From Hysterium pulicare CBS 123377 (Eukaryota; Ascomycota; Dothideomycetes; Hysteriales; Hysteriaceae): a stretch of 64,000 bases of DNA. Positions within the stretch are counted from its first letter, which is position 1. Each line of letters opens with the position of its first letter. The notes beneath the pieces are model-generated. The model was not told where the DNA came from and ran no database searches. It saw only the letters and a program-made list of their open reading frames with translations. The position numbers were made by a program, and so were the translations under genes. Shown one piece after another: positions 44,547-55,005 of this stretch. The DNA is taken from contig AJFK01000036.1 of assembly GCA_000467715.1 (NCBI GenBank), forward strand, positions 62,001 through 126,000, written 5' to 3'.

Positions 44547-44778
44547 TAGAATCTCAAATGGGTTCAATCAAGCTTCGTTGCTCCTCGCAGCCTCGTTGAA
44601 GCTCAGGCGCAAGGTTGATGAGATGGAGCACAGCCCGACGCTAGGCAAGGGTCTGGAAACGCGAGCACACGGCACGAAAAAGCGTGACCTCAGCCCAAAC
44701 TTCTCCTCTTTGTCTCTCACCAGCCTCGCCGCTATGGCATGTAAACCCATCCTCAATCATTAGCCGCGCTTTTCAGTT

Positions 44779-45869
44779 ATGCTCCCAAGATCATTTCATT
44801 GCCTGTTTGGTCTGCTAGTCCACGCTGGTCTGAGCTTTGGACAAGAGTTTGCTTCCGACATCACCACCGTGATCGAGGGTTCCGAGCTTATTGCAAAGCT
44901 CCCATGCATAGACTGTCCTTTTCTAGTAGCCCATTCTACGGGAAATGGCCGCGAGGGGATGGTCGAGGGATCGTCGTGACAATGCATTGGTATTAGCGTC
45001 CCTTGACTATCTTCAATACTATAGCGAGGACTAATACTCGCATTTGGCAGCTACTCAATGTTTCCTTAGCATATGGCAATAGCTATCTACTGATCAATGG
45101 ACAGCCGATATGGCCTCTGCCTTCTCGGCTACCCAGCATCCAGGCTATCCAAGCCCCAGATGATATTACTGCCGATGCTTTACAGAGACTCGCATCAAAC
45201 GGGGCCTTGGATTCCCATAACGCGACAAAGACAGGATGTGCCTCATTCGGAGTTTCTTATGTCCATTCGATGCGATTCATAACGGAGCCATCCGCTTTCG
45301 TCCTGCAATTTGATGTCTTTGGGCTCTGGACAAATCTACCCAAGAAACCGCTCTCCCACGTGATGAGCGATTCTCGTCAGATGCTTCTACAGGTGGTCTT
45401 GCTCCGAACACCAGTCTATTCAGCTTTAGAGCCTGCATCGTTTGAGATCATCAGAGCAGAGTTACTACTCAGGGACGCCTATGGTACCGAGCACGTTGGA
45501 TCTGCGAGGTCGGGGGACTCGGTTATGCACTTCCTCGATTGGGATGACTTTGGCAGGAGAGGAACGCTCGCGCATGGTCTCTTTTGGTTCGGAAATGCTT
45601 TTGTCTCGCTTCTCGTCCTCGACGCCCGCGTTGTTATCATCATTGCTGGTGGCATAAGTTTCATCGCGCTCCTCCTGGCCTTCTACGCTATATATTACCT
45701 GATTCGATATGGGACTGGGGACGACTACGGCTACGCTCAACAAGGGAAGTCTGTCGTGCAACGTAAGAGAAGGACCGACGATGAAGAGCGTGGAGGGGGT
45801 TTCTTCAATCGGGAAGAGCTAGGAGTATTGCGTCGAGCGCAGATGACCGGATTGGAAAAGCACGATTGA
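44779..45869 (+). CDS. Type I membrane protein of unknown function, apparent one-base frameshift
   Basis: Family not recognised. The first exon encodes a signal peptide (MLPRSFHCLFGLLVHAGLSF), then ELIAKLPCIDCPFLVAHSTG. The frame then runs to a stop at 44979, yet a coding-like phrase in the next frame, WSRDRRDNAL (44960-44989), leads directly to a good donor GTATTA at 44990, a GACTAATAC branch box and a CAG acceptor at 45050, after which LLNVSLAYGNSYLLINGQPI continues to 45869. The likeliest reading is one extra base near 44953-44960, either a real frameshift or a sequence error. The second exon has a luminal domain of about 200 residues, a membrane segment (about VVIIIAGGISFIALLLAFYA) and a basic, acidic-patched cytosolic tail (VVQRKRRTDDEERGGGFF). 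The BTB gene is divergent, 232 bp away. Confidence 0.72.
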
Positions 45870-46001
45870 TCGTATATTGTTTTTAAAGAGATGAGAATCT
45901 CTACTGAGAGAACACAAGGCCACGCCCGTCTATCTATATCCCGATATCTTGTCTATGTTGTTCGTCCAATGCACTGATCCTCAACGACAAAATCCAGTTC
46001 G

Positions 46002-47278
46002 TCACAAATCATCCTCGTTTCCACTCATCAACATATCGGGATCTTGCGCATCAATCATGTACAAAAGGTGAGGATCCGTGGCCAAGTCTCGATTGGTATC
46101 TTGACTGGAGCCGGGTTGATCTAGGTGAAGCCTGGTGGGACTGGAGATTAGAAAAAGTACCATCTAGTAGCTTTTGGACCGTTGGAAAGCGCTGGTACAT
46201 ACGGCTTGATATCATCATCTTCCACCTCATCTTGTTGTTCATCTTGTTTGTTCGTCAGAATCATCCTAATTCTCTCACAGCCTTGCAATCCTTCGCGAAG
46301 TTTCAGTCCAGCTTTCTCGTTGTCTTCCAATGCATCTCGGAGCTTTGTCTCTGTCTCTCGGAGCATGGCCAGGATATCAGTTGACTTTTCCGGGAGTGCA
46401 CTTGACCACCTTTCAATACGTTCTGTATCATCGTTCTTCCTGTGAGCTCTGTTACTCTCACGCTCAATCGAGTTCTGTGGACTTCGAATAATAGCCGCAG
46501 CTCCGACCTCAATAATGCCAGGACTCTGCAGAGCCTGCTCATCCGGATCCATGCGCGAGAACATCGGTGTTCCAACCTCCATCATCTTTGTCTTCGTATA
46601 CGGTCTCATTTGAGGCGAATGCAGTGCCCTTAACAGTGGGCTCGCGGTACTGTAAGACGAGTAGGATACCGAAGTGGGATCAGTTGCTTGTCGCCGTGGG
46701 CTCTCACGGTGCAACCTTCTGGCAGGCCATGAGCATGGAGTCTGAGACTCGCCGATATAAGTGGGACTGTGAACTGATGTTGGCGGACGTTGAGTACGGT
46801 AGAAACTGATTTGTTCTGGCGGCTGACTGTGTGAGCGTTGGTGAAGAACGTGTCTCTGATTGTGTTGGGGATATATGCGTGGAGTCTGAGGTACCTCTTG
46901 GTATGGGGGCGCAGCAGGTAGTGAAGAGTCAGGTGTTTTGTGAACATCGGAGAGCCAGTCGGAGTTAGGAAAGCCTGTCGCATGCTGGCTCTCTTTTTCT
47001 GGCACATATTGCGGATGAGCATTGCCGCTATTTAGATCGAGAAGATCAAACATCGAATCCGGGGTCGACAGTCTCGTTGTTTCCGGGGCGCTAGACGAGA
47101 AGTCTAATGGCTCCGGTGAAGGGAGGTGGAGAGTACCATCGGGATCAATGGAAAATTCTGGTTCGTTTAGATTCTGCAAAAGCTGATCCAAGGACTCGTC
47201 TTGGTTGATTTGAGGCAGAAAAGGATCGTTGGACCCATCATTGAAGGGTGTCTGTGGTATCTCGTAAGACAAAGACAT
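46002..47278 (-). CDS. Uncharacterised 404-aa protein with a C-terminal coiled coil
   Basis: Not recognised. Exons 47278-46203 and 46140-46002 join in phase 2 across a 62-nt intron (GTATGT donor, TTCTAATC branch box, CCAG acceptor). Reading through instead ends 22 codons later in a short tail, so the spliced form, with an acidic end PDMLMSGNEDDL, is preferred. The ATG at 47278 was chosen; the frame upstream has no other ATG. The N-terminal two thirds are Pro/Ser/Gln-rich and disordered (QTPRIYPQHNQRHVLHQR). Residues about 290-350 are helical and charged (SALPEKSTDILAMLRETETK, then KLRDALEDNEKAGLKLREGL), typical of a coiled coil. No domain or membrane segment is seen. Confidence 0.68.
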
Positions 47279-49172
47279 CTCAATAGCCACCACGACGCGT
47301 CGAAATCAGATGGATCTATCAACCGTGGGACTATTTCCGATGGAAAGGTGGAAACCGAATAATCAGAAGAAGCCGAGATAGATGTATGAAGAAGCCTTTT
47401 CTTTGTTTTTGTCACATCTGACGACGCCCGAGACATGCGTCTCAACCTGTTTACTTTAAGTCGAATGAGGTGTTGGAAACTTGGCTGGGGTGTCGGGTAG
47501 GTGCATAATATCGGCCTCAAGCTAGGACACAAACGAGGATGGGTTGGAAGGGGACCATATCATGAAAGACACAAGACGAGTTAGCAAGAGGGAAGATGTT
47601 TAAAGAACAGTTGGGCCAAAATCATCGTATTTGCTAGGTGCTGAGCGTTGCCGCTTGTGAATATTCCAAAGAAGACCAGTTAACTCTTCGTGAAGTTCTA
47701 TAGTGAACAAGGCGTCTGAAGAGCTTTCACTCTACCACATGGAGACTATTGTTCATCAATTCCTAGCTTTTGAAGCCATAGTTTCTTTCACTGGAGGCGG
47801 AAGCTCGGCGAAGGAAACGTGATAGTTGGGTAGTCTCAGCCGATCTGTCGCGCTTGGAATAGGGAGAAAGACATCCGATGCTACAGTTCATGTTTTCGTT
47901 GTATAACTAATAATTATAGGTCCACTGATATAATGAGTCAGAACTGGCTTTAAGATGGTGTACGGAGTCCAAACGCGGTATGTAGAAAAATATGAAAGTC
48001 GATTCGGGGTCTGTAAGAACACGACTTAGTTCATTTCAAGGCTTTACCAGACCAAGGTGTTAACGCTTTTAGCTCATACCCTCATGGCGCAAAAAAAGAT
48101 AAGAATGAGGTAGTGTTGTCCCAATCTGCTGGGTTCTAACGCACACCAAGGTATTAAACTAGATCTTTACGTACACCCAGTTGAATAATCTAACTAGAGT
48201 CTTGGATGAATGAATCCCCCAAATGAGTGTGCTATTTCCACTACCTTACGATGTTCTCGGCTTCTCTAATCCAGCCTTATTTTCCATTTTCCCGCATCTA
48301 CTTCCCCCCTCACACCCGAGCCCCAGCGATCAAACTTCCATAGGTATGCTAGGAGAAGATAAGAGAACGAACCTTCGCGCAAGAGAACGAACTATAACAG
48401 TCGAGGCCTCAGACACAATTTTCGCCAAAGGCAACATGATTCTCGTCCAGATAAGCATTGATGTGGAGAATGACTTCATGTCGCCGAATGTGAAGATGCT
48501 GAGGGACAGATATTTACAGGAGCTGATGAAGTAAACTACTGGGAGCAAGTTCTAAATAGTACAAGAGTGATCTCGAAAAAAACCATTCGAGAGATACCAT
48601 TCAAAATGCAGCCTTGCAACCGGTGATTAAGCATTTTGTCCGATTTTCGCTGTTATCTTGCCCTAGGATCTTTTGCTCCAGAGTACAAGACTAAAAGGAT
48701 TCGTGACTCTGGCTAGACTGTCCCGCCTCTATTTGTTCCTACCAATCCCTACAGTTGATATGAACTCTGTGATAGGATTTCGAGCTTGTTCCCTTCTCAA
48801 GCGAGAGTCGGGAAATAGTATACCAGCTATGCTTTGTTTTGAGGCATGAAGGTAGCCTTGGAATACTATGAATTATCACTCCCGCTATGGACGCCTCCGA
48901 GGGATGGTAGTTCGATAGCTGGAAGTAAGGAATTGTCACTGATTCGCGACGTCCTTGTCAACCATTAGATCTTCATTCCTAGCACGTCGATGCTGGCGTA
49001 GCCAAAGCAGAATGCTCCAAATCCATGTATCATATGGTTAAAGCCGATGTATGTGTGTCCGTGAAACTCCAGCCACGCTATTCCTCCGTACCAATTAACT
49101 TTAAAAAGCTGCTCATATCAGTGATGGTACACCCTACAAAGGCATATATTCCCTCGAAGCATTATCAATACC
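47279..49172. other. 1.9-kb intergenic region, no gene seen
   Basis: Upstream of the 404-aa gene and downstream of the 200-aa gene at 49173. The best plus-strand frame (48223-48534, 103 codons) has no recognisable feature. No transposon ends found. Confidence 0.5.
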
Positions 49173-49775
49173 TTACTGTGACGTCCCCTCCTTGCTCTTC
49201 CTGGCTTCATCTCCACTATTACCGCCATCTTCATCCTTTTTCTTTCCCCAATTCCATACTTCCCAGATCTGCTCCATAATTAAATCCCCATATCCCTTCC
49301 CTTCGTCAAGCGCGTCCTGTTCCTCTCTCAACCTCTTCTCCTTCCATCCTTCCTTCTCTTGTCCCATCCAAACCTTCTCCATCCACCCCTTTTCCTCCTT
49401 TCTCAATGCTTCTTCCTTCGCTCTTCTAGCTTCTTCTGGTAGACTGCTTAGCTCTCTCCGTAATGCACGCTCATTGTTCAGCTTGTGTGTTTCGATGGCT
49501 TTTTCGGTGGGTAGAGGGGCCAGATCCACACGTCGCCCTAAGTGCTGCCATATACTTCGATCGGTGTAGCTCGTTGTGAGGTGGTTTGCTGAGAATACCC
49601 ATGCGCCGCCAAGCGCGAAGGTGTATGCGTCTACTTTGCGCGGAGGGAGGAGAGCGATTGCAGGACATATTAATAGTGCTGCGATCGAGAAATTTCGAGT
49701 TAAACGTTGGTACTGTTCTTCTCGTCGCTGAGCGAGCGTTTGCTCAGGCGGAAGAGGCGGAGAAGAATCCAGCAT
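49173..49775 (-). CDS. Small fungal membrane protein (group often labelled rhomboid-family)
   Basis: Intronless, 200 aa. The N-terminus is Pro-rich, followed by EEQYQRLTRNFSIAALLICP and PPRKVDAYTFALGGAWVFSA, giving two hydrophobic segments. The C-terminal half is highly charged, Lys/Glu/Trp-rich: KGWMEKVWMGQEKEGWKEKR, then EGKGYGDLIMEQIWEVWNWG. The last phrases match a group of Sordariomycete and Leotiomycete proteins I remember as labelled rhomboid family membrane protein. However, no rhomboid catalytic Ser or His motif is present and the protein is too short to be a protease, so that label should not be taken as function. Confidence 0.75.
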   Translation of the reverse strand: MLDSSPPLPPEQTLAQRREEQYQRLTRNFSIAALLICPAIALLPPRKVDAYTFALGGAWVFSANHLTTSYTDRSIWQHLGRRVDLAPLPTEKAIETHKLNNERALRRELSSLPEEARRAKEEALRKEEKGWMEKVWMGQEKEGWKEKRLREEQDALDEGKGYGDLIMEQIWEVWNWGKKKDEDGGNSGDEARKSKEGTSQ

Positions 49776-50710
49776 GGCTGGAAAGTTCTAAATGCTGGCG
49801 CTCGGGAGTAATGAAGAAGCGGTTTGTTGCAACATTAGAGAGTAATTGGATTAAATGAAGTAATGGGAGCACTTGTCAATATGGGCTGATGATCGTGAAG
49901 TCATTGAGGTTATAGAATTGCTTTGTAAAGAGCCGATGAGCTCAAGATCTTAGCGCCAAAAACACAGACCTCCGGCACTAGTCCCGAAGCCCGCTTGGCC
50001 CCGAGGCGTTAACCCCTTTAAACGAAATCAGCAAAAGGGCTGTCTCGAAATAAACCCAAATACAACACGGACAGGATTCGAAAGAGTGCAATTGAAACCA
50101 TGTGATATTGATCATACGCAGGCCCGTGTCACACCTACTTTAGCCAATCTTGGAACTGTTGTAGCGATAAGACATCAAAAATCAAAGAATTTTAAAGGCA
50201 CGGTATATGTTTTGGATGACGACGATTTTTTAGACTCCCGACCCAAGTGTAGCAACGGCCAACCGTAAACCGATTGATCAAAGTATATACGGAGGCAGAA
50301 CACTATTGTAGCGACAGGAGTGACCGATTTCTATCTTCTGGTGTAGCTGTATGCACCGTGTAACTTGAAATGAGGGAATAACCGGCCAGCTAATCCATCT
50401 AACATGAAATCTCGAATGTGAGCAACGGGGGCTTTTCTAAGTACGAAGCAGGCTCAGATGATGTTTCTGTCCTCATCCGTATCCACCTTGCCGTCAACCT
50501 AGAGCAAGAACATTGGGTATTTACTGAAATAACTTCTGCGCCTGTAATGATTCTGGAACTCCCGAGCTCCAGGGAAGATCCAAGGTAATTGAGACCATAA
50601 TTCGAGGTGGGCGTGCGCCTCCCCTACTATTGGCATCTGGAAATGTGCGCCAGACGTCAATTGTAGAACTTAGTCGGTTCACTTCGGAATCTTGCATTCA
50701 CACAATTTCT
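49776..50710. other. Intergenic, no gene seen
   Basis: Between the 200-aa membrane-protein gene and the coiled-coil gene. A 60-codon frame at 50086 has no features. A/T-rich. Confidence 0.5.
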
Positions 50711-51946
50711 CTATATCTCCCCTAGCCTCGGCTTCTTAGAACTCCCTAAAACTTCATCGAGACCTCTACTACCGGGATCCTGCACCATATCTTTCCGTTT
50801 CAATGTCGGATTGTCCGGCCTATGCTTCTTTCGTGGAGAACCTAAAACCGACAATGTGTCCGAGCGATCCTCCGAACTTCCTTCATGTGTCTCCCCGTCA
50901 CCCCTACGTTTCCGTTTTCCGACAGTGCGATGTCGCAGTGCTTGGCTTTCTCTTATCCTATTTTCTACTTCTGCCGATATGTCTTCATAGCCTATATCGA
51001 GTCTAGCCTCCTCTGTAGCTCCTTGGTGCTCTGCAGATTCGCAATCATCGTTTTCATCAAAGCTCGCAGATGATTTCGGCCTCTTAGTATCTCCGTCCTT
51101 ATTTGATGTGGCTTTTCCCTTCGAGCCCGGGGTCTGATCCGACATAGAGCTGTCGCTTCTTTCTAGGTGTAGATCCTCAACATGTAACGCCCTTGTGCCC
51201 TCCGAACATCGCGTTGTCGGTTGATATAATCTAGGTACCCTGGATGGCTGTGGTTGTAGGTCACCGGGCTCCCGAATTTCTGATGGAAAATTTGGATTTG
51301 GGAGGCAGTGGTTCGGCGCTTTTTGAGATACCGCTCTTATACTCTCGGGGGTTGGAGCGTTTGACCTTCCTCTTGTTGCGTCCTTCACGTCCTTCACCTC
51401 ACCTCCTCCAAAATAGCTTGCCTACCACATTATTAGCATACAAGCTTTCTTATGCAAGCATTTCTAGCAACACAGCGAGAAAAAGAGCCAGACTTCGCCC
51501 TGGCGTTTTGAGGTAAATTCACTCACCAACTTCTCTCTCAATCCCTCCATTCGTTTCTTCAAAATTAGCGTTTCGCTCCTCAACACCAAAGCATCATCCA
51601 CAAGAAGAGAGCCATCCTGAAGCTGAAAATGCGGCACGATCACCGACTCAAGGAATTTTGATTGCTCTTGCAGGTTTGAGAGGTGAAGTTCGAGGCCCTG
51701 CAGTTGACGCAAGAGCTTGTTAGCTTCTGTTGACAGAGTGAAACTGCGTACACCGAGTCGGAATAGCCTACAAAGAGAATCGATTTGGTCATCGCTATTA
51801 TTCCTGGTTCAAGGGCGAAAGAATAGCGCTTGGAACAGTATGTGTGAAGTAGTCGCACGGCAGGAGATCCAAATCGCGGTACGTAGTCTTGAATTTAAGC
51901 TTTCTGCGCTAAGGTCGATCTCCCGTTCCATCCACGCACAGGCCAT
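50711..51946 (-). CDS. Coiled-coil nuclear-type protein, unknown
   Basis: Not recognised. A three-exon model, 51946-51883, 51726-51527 and 51421-50711, keeps phase (1, then 0) and gives 324 aa. The second intron is well supported (GTGAGT, GCTAATAA branch box, GGTAG acceptor). The first, 156 nt with a GTACCG donor and CAACAG acceptor, is less certain; it was chosen because it links MEREIDLSAESLNSRL to ANKLLRQLQGLELHLSNLQE as one continuous amphipathic helix. Residues about 5-90 are coiled coil; the rest is disordered, with basic patches (RHRTVGKRKRRGDGE, SPRKKHRPDN) resembling nuclear localisation signals. A kinetochore or chromatin role would fit the layout but is only a guess. Confidence 0.6.
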
Positions 51947-51966
51947 GGCACTTCATCTCATAGGTA

Positions 51967-51977
51967 TTAGGGTTTAG
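51967..51977 (+). promoter_or_regulatory. Telomere-repeat-like box (TTAGGGTTTAG)
   Basis: One complete TTAGGG unit followed by TTTAG, 21 bp upstream of the ATG of the minus-strand coiled-coil gene (AAACCCTAA on the gene's strand). Such boxes bind Tbf1/telobox-type factors in other organisms; a single copy could also be chance. Confidence 0.35.
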
Positions 51978-51993
51978 AGTATAAGGGGCACAG

Positions 51994-52048
51994 CATCACT
52001 AATTCATCACTAATTGGACACTATTTGGACACTATTTGGACACTATTT
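51994..52048. repeat. Five tandem 11-bp units
   Basis: Exactly 55 bp: two copies of CATCACTAATT followed by three copies of GGACACTATTT. The two unit types share CACTA and the final TT, so they probably derive from one 11-bp ancestor. Confidence 0.92.
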
Positions 52049-52324
52049 GAAGGCGAAAGAATTCGATCAGGGTCTTCAACTAGGCTGATCTATTCTATAA
52101 GCATTAGCAACCTCAATTTGTACGAGCGGACATATCGCAAAAAATACCACGAACTATGCAGTCTACAGAGGAAATAGCCTTGCAACCACTGAGATCCAGT
52201 ACGCATTCGTTCTTTTAATTGCATGCTAAAACTCAAAGCGTCCCTGAATTATATTTCTAGATAGCTCGTATGTATTCTGTGTAGCTCATCCAGCATCTCT
52301 TAGGCATCCAAAATCTACCCTACA

Positions 52325-54325
52325 TCACGCTCCGTTCAAGCTGTTCACGCCCTTAGTAACCCTATCAAGAACATCCTCCAAAATCATCAAATCTGACAAG
52401 GTCTGTTTGAAGCCATCTTGCCCCTCGGCCTCCTGCAACTCTCCACCTTCGTCCAAGCCCTCTCTAAACCGAGCACTAGCTTGGCGCAGAGGGTGCAAAT
52501 ATGATCTCGCAATATCATAGGTCTCATGCAACTCAGGAACGCCAATAGCCTCATGAATAAGCTTTGCTGATAGAAGAAGGTAATAGAAATTTAAGGTGGC
52601 AAGATAAAAAGTCAGCTCCATCTTAAATTGAGTCCATGCTTCTGGCAGCGTTGGGGCGCTCCATGCGTGAGTCAAATCTGGGAATAAGTAAGGCGAGACA
52701 GTCGAGAGGGCGACATGTGTGGCGAATATGGAGGGTGGTTCGTCCGAAGATGAATGCTGTGATGCGGACGGGCCTAGATTTGCTTCAAGGGTCTCACCCT
52801 TCAACCAACCCACGGCACTTGCTTTGAGATTTTCGTAGGGGCAGTGCTCGAGAGTATCCCGGATGAACGAGAGTCGTACAATATCTGAAGGATGGGAACG
52901 AAGGATGGTCGAAGCGAGGTAATGGGCATGATATCGCAAAGTCGGTGATCGTGTATTGGCGGAGATGAGAGAAGTAATTTGCAGATATTGGGAAAAATGC
53001 TCATCATCTTCTGGTTCTCCAATCTGATCTGCTTCAAGAGCAATCAGTCCGAGACAAAGGACCGCATCGAGTAGAGCCTCTGGTTCCATGCCGATGCTGG
53101 AGGATCCAAGTATTCCCACAAAGTTGGACAGTACAGCCGCGTGATCTGGGAAGATAAATATCCTATGATCGATGGCGACAGTCTTGAACAGTATTTCTGA
53201 TACCTTTCTTGCTGCCAACAAAAAGAGGGACCCAGCCTTGGACAGGGGGATGTCTTCGGCAGACGATGGAGGATCACTCTCTTCTCCGGGTATTCCAGTC
53301 TTTCCTGACTCTGGCTCGACTATGGCTTGATAAAGATCTTGAGAGGATAGCTTCAAATCTTGTGCGACCGCTAAAAGCTGCCCAACTAGGGTTGATCTTG
53401 CCTGGAAGCTCTCCTCTTTGGCAAACCGATCCGCGTATGTAGTCTTCCCCGGCACGATCTTTGCTGGCTGAAAACTTTCCATGAGTCTGCTGCACCATGC
53501 AAGACCTGGTACATCCAGATCGGAGGATAATGAAAGGATATAGTCCTCAAGAATATGAGTGATTAGGGACTGTAAAAGTCGGTTGCTTAGTGTTGCCTCT
53601 TCCGCTGACGGAAGTTCATCCTGAGCTTCGGGATCTGGTTGAGCAGCGGCTGGCGGTTTTGAGAGTAAATTGCTACTACTAGCTCGTGGTGGAAGATGAG
53701 GTCGTTTTGTACCGGAGAGATCTTTGATGAACTTTATAGTACCCAATGTGCGCTCATCCATGTGCGAGTTGGCTTTTGAGTAGGCTGCTAAGACAGCCTG
53801 GAGGCTAGTGGAAAGAAAACGGCTAGGATATTTCGTCTTTACTCGGCGGTGGAGGGTAGAAAGCATGGAAAGGAGAATATCGAACTGCAAAAGAAAAAGA
53901 GGAGGCCGAGATTTAGGATGAATAGGCTCTTTCGTACTGGACTCTCCGGTTGTAGAGCCTAGGTTTTCGACGGAAAGTTTTTGGAGAGCCTCAACATGAG
54001 CTTCAGCCTCATCCTCCTCAGAATCCTCCTCTGGTTCCTCAAAATCAAGCAGTCTAAGGGCTTCAGTAACCTTTAGAATGACCTCACGAGGATTCCCTCG
54101 CGTAGCAACTTCTTGGAGGCATTTCTCTGAAGCTGGCAACAGCGGCAAGAGAAGATGGACAAGATCCCAACCAATATTGGCTGTGAGGGTCGTATCCTGC
54201 AAGACTTCATGGAGAATCGGTAAATTATCCTCGTTCAGGTTGTATTCAACGATGGTCAGATATGTTAGATAATCCGTGGTCGGCGGCAATGCCGCCAGAA
54301 GTGGATGTTGGCTTTCATCAGCCAT
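52325..54325 (-). CDS. YBP1/YBP2-family protein (Yap1-binding / kinetochore-associated, glomulin-like)
   Basis: Intronless, 666 aa, alpha-helical repeat protein of the Kinetochor_Ybp2 family. In yeast Ybp1 helps peroxide-dependent activation of the transcription factor Yap1, and its paralogue Ybp2 associates with kinetochores. Matching features are the N-terminal DYLTYLTIVEYNL, LHEVLQDTTLTANIGWDLVH and LLPLLPASEKCLQEVATRGN phrases, REVILKVTEALRLL, LFLLQFDILLSMLSTLHRRV, and helices throughout. An acidic insert (EEPEEDSEEDEAEAH) lies near residue 100. It is divergent from LSM3, with only 227 bp between the starts. Which of the two yeast roles applies cannot be told from sequence. Confidence 0.85.
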   Translation of the reverse strand: MADESQHPLLAALPPTTDYLTYLTIVEYNLNEDNLPILHEVLQDTTLTANIGWDLVHLLLPLLPASEKCLQEVATRGNPREVILKVTEALRLLDFEEPEEDSEEDEAEAHVEALQKLSVENLGSTTGESSTKEPIHPKSRPPLFLLQFDILLSMLSTLHRRVKTKYPSRFLSTSLQAVLAAYSKANSHMDERTLGTIKFIKDLSGTKRPHLPPRASSSNLLSKPPAAAQPDPEAQDELPSAEEATLSNRLLQSLITHILEDYILSLSSDLDVPGLAWCSRLMESFQPAKIVPGKTTYADRFAKEESFQARSTLVGQLLAVAQDLKLSSQDLYQAIVEPESGKTGIPGEESDPPSSAEDIPLSKAGSLFLLAARKVSEILFKTVAIDHRIFIFPDHAAVLSNFVGILGSSSIGMEPEALLDAVLCLGLIALEADQIGEPEDDEHFSQYLQITSLISANTRSPTLRYHAHYLASTILRSHPSDIVRLSFIRDTLEHCPYENLKASAVGWLKGETLEANLGPSASQHSSSDEPPSIFATHVALSTVSPYLFPDLTHAWSAPTLPEAWTQFKMELTFYLATLNFYYLLLSAKLIHEAIGVPELHETYDIARSYLHPLRQASARFREGLDEGGELQEAEGQDGFKQTLSDLMILEDVLDRVTKGVNSLNGA

Positions 54326-54552
54326 GATAGATATGAGAAGAGAGGTATTGTTTGCGATTCAGCGAACGTAGGTGTAACGATCAAAACGAGAACTCCTAGC
54401 CGATGTTCATACCTAGGCACCTGCTGGGCGGTGCACAGTGATGTCAATCAAGGTTTAGCTTGAATGACTAAGCGAATCGTATTTACACCACAATTTGGCT
54501 TGCAACCGAAGTCACGGCAGTGAACGCAATCTGAAATTCCCTCACCCTCAAC

Positions 54553-55005
54553 ATGGCCGACGACGACGGCACATCCACGTCCGTATCGGAACCGCTTGAC
54601 CTCGTCCGTTTATGCATCGACGAAATCGTATTCGTGAAACTTCGAGGCGACCGCGAACTGAAAGGACGACTACATGTGCGTCGTCTCTATTTCATTTAAC
54701 TGGCGTATACATATGAGTTAACATAGGCGAATATAGGCATATGACAGTCATTGCAATCTAGTTCTTGGCGACGTGGAAGAGACCATCCATATCATTGAAG
54801 AAGATGAGGAGTCCGAAACTGTGCGAGTGAGTGCGCAAAGCGAAGCAAAGGACTATGGGTCATTTCTAACGGCAAAGCAGACGGTCAAAAAGCAGTCAGA
54901 AATGCTTTTCGTTCGAGGTATGAACACAGATTCCACTGTACGATTTTGTGCTCACCATGCTTAGGAGATTCGGTGGTACTAATATCCCCACAAACGGCGT
55001 CATGA
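54553..55005 (+). CDS. lsm3: U6 snRNA-associated Sm-like protein LSm3
   Basis: Subunit of the LSm2-8 ring on U6 snRNA and the LSm1-7 ring in mRNA decay. Four exons, 54553-54675, 54737-54826, 54881-54917 and 54965-55005, give 96 aa, the usual LSm3 size; phases 0, 0, 1. Sm1 motif: [20 protein letters not shown] and [20 protein letters not shown], including the A-Y-D-x-H-x-N RNA-binding loop. The acidic [10 protein letters not shown] between the Sm motifs is typical of LSm3. Sm2 motif: [14 protein letters not shown]. Three introns in fewer than 300 coding bases hide it from single-frame scans; exon 3 is only 37 nt. Confidence 0.95.

Larger units (their letters stand above)
51947..52324. other. 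Short intergenic region with 11-bp minisatellite and telomere-like box
   Basis: Upstream of the coiled-coil gene and downstream of the YBP-family gene. It holds the telomere-like TTAGGGTTTAG at 51967-51977 and the 11-bp tandem repeat at 51994-52048. Confidence 0.7.

Noticed and set aside
46148-46202. Unspliced C-terminus of the 404-aa protein
   Set aside because: A standard intron (GTATGT, CTAATC, CCAG) in phase 2 leads to 45 further coding-like codons, which is a better fit.
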